DNA of 64,000 nucleotides from Hyaloscypha bicolor E (Eukaryota > Ascomycota > Leotiomycetes > Helotiales > Hyaloscyphaceae). Shown here one piece after another: positions 61,290-64,000 of this stretch. The position numbers were made by a program, and so were the translations under genes. How positions within the stretch are numbered: the stretch's first letter is position 1; each line of letters starts with the position of its first letter. The stretch spans positions 331,562 through 395,561 of the forward strand of contig NW_020194664.1 in NCBI RefSeq assembly GCF_002865645.1, given 5' to 3'. The notes under the pieces were generated by a model. It was not told the DNA's origin. It searched no databases and saw only the letters and a list, made by a program, of their open reading frames with translations.

Positions 61290-63908
61290 ATTATTATAAT
61301 ATTTATTATTATAATATTTATTTAATATTTAAAAATAATTTTAAATATATTTTTTTCTAAAAAAACTAATAATTTTAATTTAATAAGAATTCTTATATCA
61401 ATTATTATTTTATAAAAATATTATAATATTCGGGTTTTTATAAAAGGATTTACTATTATATTTTAGTAAAATAAAAAGAATAATAAAAGAAATTATATTT
61501 GTATTACTTTTAGTTTTATTATAAAATTCAAAAATAGATTTAAATTTAAAGCTATTAATAATAATTTTAATATTTCCTATATAAAAGAAATTTATAAAAA
61601 TTAAATAAAAAGTAATATAATTATATAATAGGGCTAATATATAATTATTAGTTTATATAGCTTATTTTAATTATTGAATTAACTAGTATTTCTTTTATAT
61701 TATATAAAAATATTCGAGTTTAGAAAAGATTTATAAATATAAGTATTAGTTTACTAGTAAAATAGAATATTAATTATATTAAATTAGTAAAGTTATTATT
61801 ATTTAGAAATAAAAAATATAATATTATAATATTAATATATAATTCCTAAATCTATTAAATCTAATAAGATCTAGTTTATTTATTAAATTATTTATATAAT
61901 ATAAGATTATATAATAATATTATATAACTATTAATAGTTATAGCTATATTAATAATAAATAATATTAGAACTATTTTAAATATTTAGAATATTTATATTT
62001 CAATATTTAGTTTAAAGCTTCTAAATTACTATTATTGCTTTCTTAAATACTATTAATTATTATAATATAATTAAAAATGAAATATTATATTTAATTATTT
62101 AAAATAAAGTATTATAAATTAAAAACATTAAAATAATATTATTAGGTTTTACGGAATTATTAATAATTTTAAAAGCTATTTAAAATATAATATTTTTATT
62201 AATTTTATTACTTTTAGTTATAATAATGTTTTATGATTTTAATATAATTATAAACTTTTATAGAAAGAATTTTAAGTTTAGTTTTTATAATATTTATAAA
62301 TTAAATAAATTTTTTATTAATAAACTATTTTCTAATATTTATTATAATCTAATTAGAAAAGCCTAAATAAATATTAATTTAATACTATTTTAGGATATTT
62401 TAAAGCTATTAATAAATTTAATATTAAATACCTTTATTAATAATATAAAATATAAATTTATTAGATATATAAAAAATATTAATAATAATTAAATAATAGA
62501 AACTAATATTATTTTTTAAATTATAGTTAAATTATTTTAGTAATTATTTAAATTTCTAGTATTATTTATAATATTTTATAAAATATTTAAAAACTATTAT
62601 ATTAATATTATAGTTTATTTATTCTAATATATTTTAGAGTTTATTAATAAATAAATAACTAAAATAGTAATATAAATATTGTAATTTAATTCTTTTAAAA
62701 AAATAAGAATTATAAATCAAGAATTCAAATATAAAACTTTATAATATAATAAGAAAAAATAAATTCCTAATTTATTTATATTAGCTAAATTAAATAAAAA
62801 TAAAGTTTTTATAAATATAATTTTAAAATTATATTTATCTAATTAGTATTTTTATTATTATAGATCTAATAAAAAATATAAATCTAATATTAAACTAGAT
62901 ATGAATTTAATTTTTAATAGTTTTATTAAGTTTAAGACTATTATTAGTTTATTATAAAGCTTAAAATTAGTTAGAACTAGTAATTAAAAATTTAGAAATT
63001 CTAATATTAATTATAAATATTTAAATATTTATTATTTATTATTTAATATATAAAAAAAAAGAAAAATAATATTATTTATAAAAATATTAATTATAGAAAT
63101 AATAAAAATAAGAATAATAAAAATAACTAAAAAGCTTTTAATAAAAATAAAATAAAAATCTAAATAATATTACTTTTTTTATTTATTTCTATTAATAAAG
63201 CTTTAAAAATATTATTTTTTAATTTATTTTTATTATTTTTATTATTTTCTAAATCTTTAATTCTAATAATATACTATATATAAATATTATTAAAGTATTT
63301 ATTAAAGTTATAAGAATTTCGAAATATATATTAATAAATATTTTTATATTTAAATTAAGCCTTTTTAGTTATTTATTTAATATATTTCTCTAAATAATAT
63401 TCGGGTTTTTTATATATAAAATACAATTTTAGAATATAATTATTATAAGTTTTAAAGTTATAGCTAGATTTATATTAATAATTTAAAGAATTTTATTAGA
63501 TAAAAAGAAATATTTTATAAAATAAAAATAAAGCTATATTATAATTTATATAAATTATTAATTAGTATTTATATAAGCTCGAATATTTCTTTTAGAGTTT
63601 TTAGTTATTATAATTATTAAAATAATAATATTTTATTTATTTAAATTTTAATAATAAAAGTTAAAGCTTTTAAAAAAGCTATAAATATTTATATAAGCCT
63701 CTTTATATATAAATTAAAAGAATTAATTATTATAAAAGTAGTTTTATATTAATTTCTTTAATATAATAAAAAAAGCTTTTATTAATACTTTTTCTAAAAG
63801 CTTTATATATTAGTAAATATTAAAAAGGAATTATAATTAAAACTCTTATTAGTTTTATTATATTTCTATATTTTAAAATATATTTTTATTATTTTTATAA
63901 TAAGTCTT

Positions 63909-63910
<2 letters not shown>
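61290..63910 (-). mobile_element. old copia copy C, 5' part (right of the copy B insertion)
   Basis: Co-linear with copy B from about 56,930 rightward. For example GGATTTACTATTATATTTTA aligns to the copy B RT/integrase linker, and 63,150-63,900 aligns to its gag. It is heavily AT-converted, and no frame of 60 codons survives. A solo LTR interrupts it at 61,744-61,954. Its 5' LTR is not visible before the window ends. Confidence 0.75.
61744..61954 (-). repeat. solo copia LTR inside copy C
   Basis: A 211-bp LTR from TATTAGTTTACTAG to GCTATATTAATA, flanked by ATAAG and ATAAA, a probable 5-bp duplication with one transition. No copia internal sequence belongs to it. Confidence 0.7.

Positions 63911-64000
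<90 letters not shown>
63911..64000. repeat. (AAT)n microsatellite at the window end
   Basis: Ninety bases of uninterrupted AAT repeats reach the window edge. It may continue beyond, or mark an assembly break. Confidence 0.9.

Overview
The window looks like nuclear DNA of a filamentous ascomycete fungus. Genes carry short (51-105 nt) GT-AG introns. The products are typical of ascomycetes: secreted GH43 and GH95 glycosidases, a Kre9-like surface protein, a kinase with Sel1/ankyrin-like repeats, a cupin and a NIF3-like protein. Gene islands of ordinary base composition alternate with very AT-rich blocks full of broken transposons. Differences between repeat copies, and the stop codons inside recognisable domains, are almost all C-to-T or G-to-A. 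That is the signature of repeat-induced point mutation (RIP). I cannot name the species.

Layout. 1-5.8 kb: a two-exon cupin gene (+), a Kre9-like membrane protein (-), and the body of a kinase/Sel1/ankyrin pseudogene (-). 5,837-9,166: a 3.3-kb RIP-mutated hAT DNA transposon inserted in the first exon of that kinase gene. The missing first 12 codons lie beyond it at 9,167-9,202. 9.7-40.7 kb: about 31 kb of AT-rich nested retroelements with no open frame of 60 codons. It holds a Ty3/gypsy element (+, about 11.2-18.6 kb), an unassigned plus-strand coding relic (20.4-23.3 kb), copia fragments, and a second gypsy element (-, about 23.9-40.7 kb). That second gypsy is split inside its reverse transcriptase by a complete copia element (30,229-36,810, target duplication ATAAT). 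40.75-41.4 kb: a cluster of degenerate GAGCTC repeats. 41.9-49.2 kb: an island with two divergent glycoside hydrolase genes, GH43 (-, one frameshift) and GH95 fucosidase (+, split by a 596-bp hAT-type MITE with target duplication CCGAGGAA). 49.6-50.9 kb: an AT-rich repeat and a 525-bp MITE with 72-bp inverted repeats. 51.1-51.5 kb: a complete small NIF3-like gene (-). 52-64 kb: AT-rich again, with a foldback element, a gypsy fragment, and an older copia copy split by a younger full-length copia copy (54,981-61,289, target duplication ATTAT).

Only the cupin and the NIF3-like gene look fully intact. The Kre9-like gene is probably functional but has an in-frame stop, or a short intron, near its end. 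The kinase, GH43 and GH95 genes are each broken by an insertion, stop codons or a frameshift. The region reads as fast-decaying, transposon-dominated genome in which non-RIP insertions (two hAT-type, one MITE, two short GC-retaining inserts) can be placed to the base from their target duplications. All family calls come from reading motifs by eye; no database search was run.
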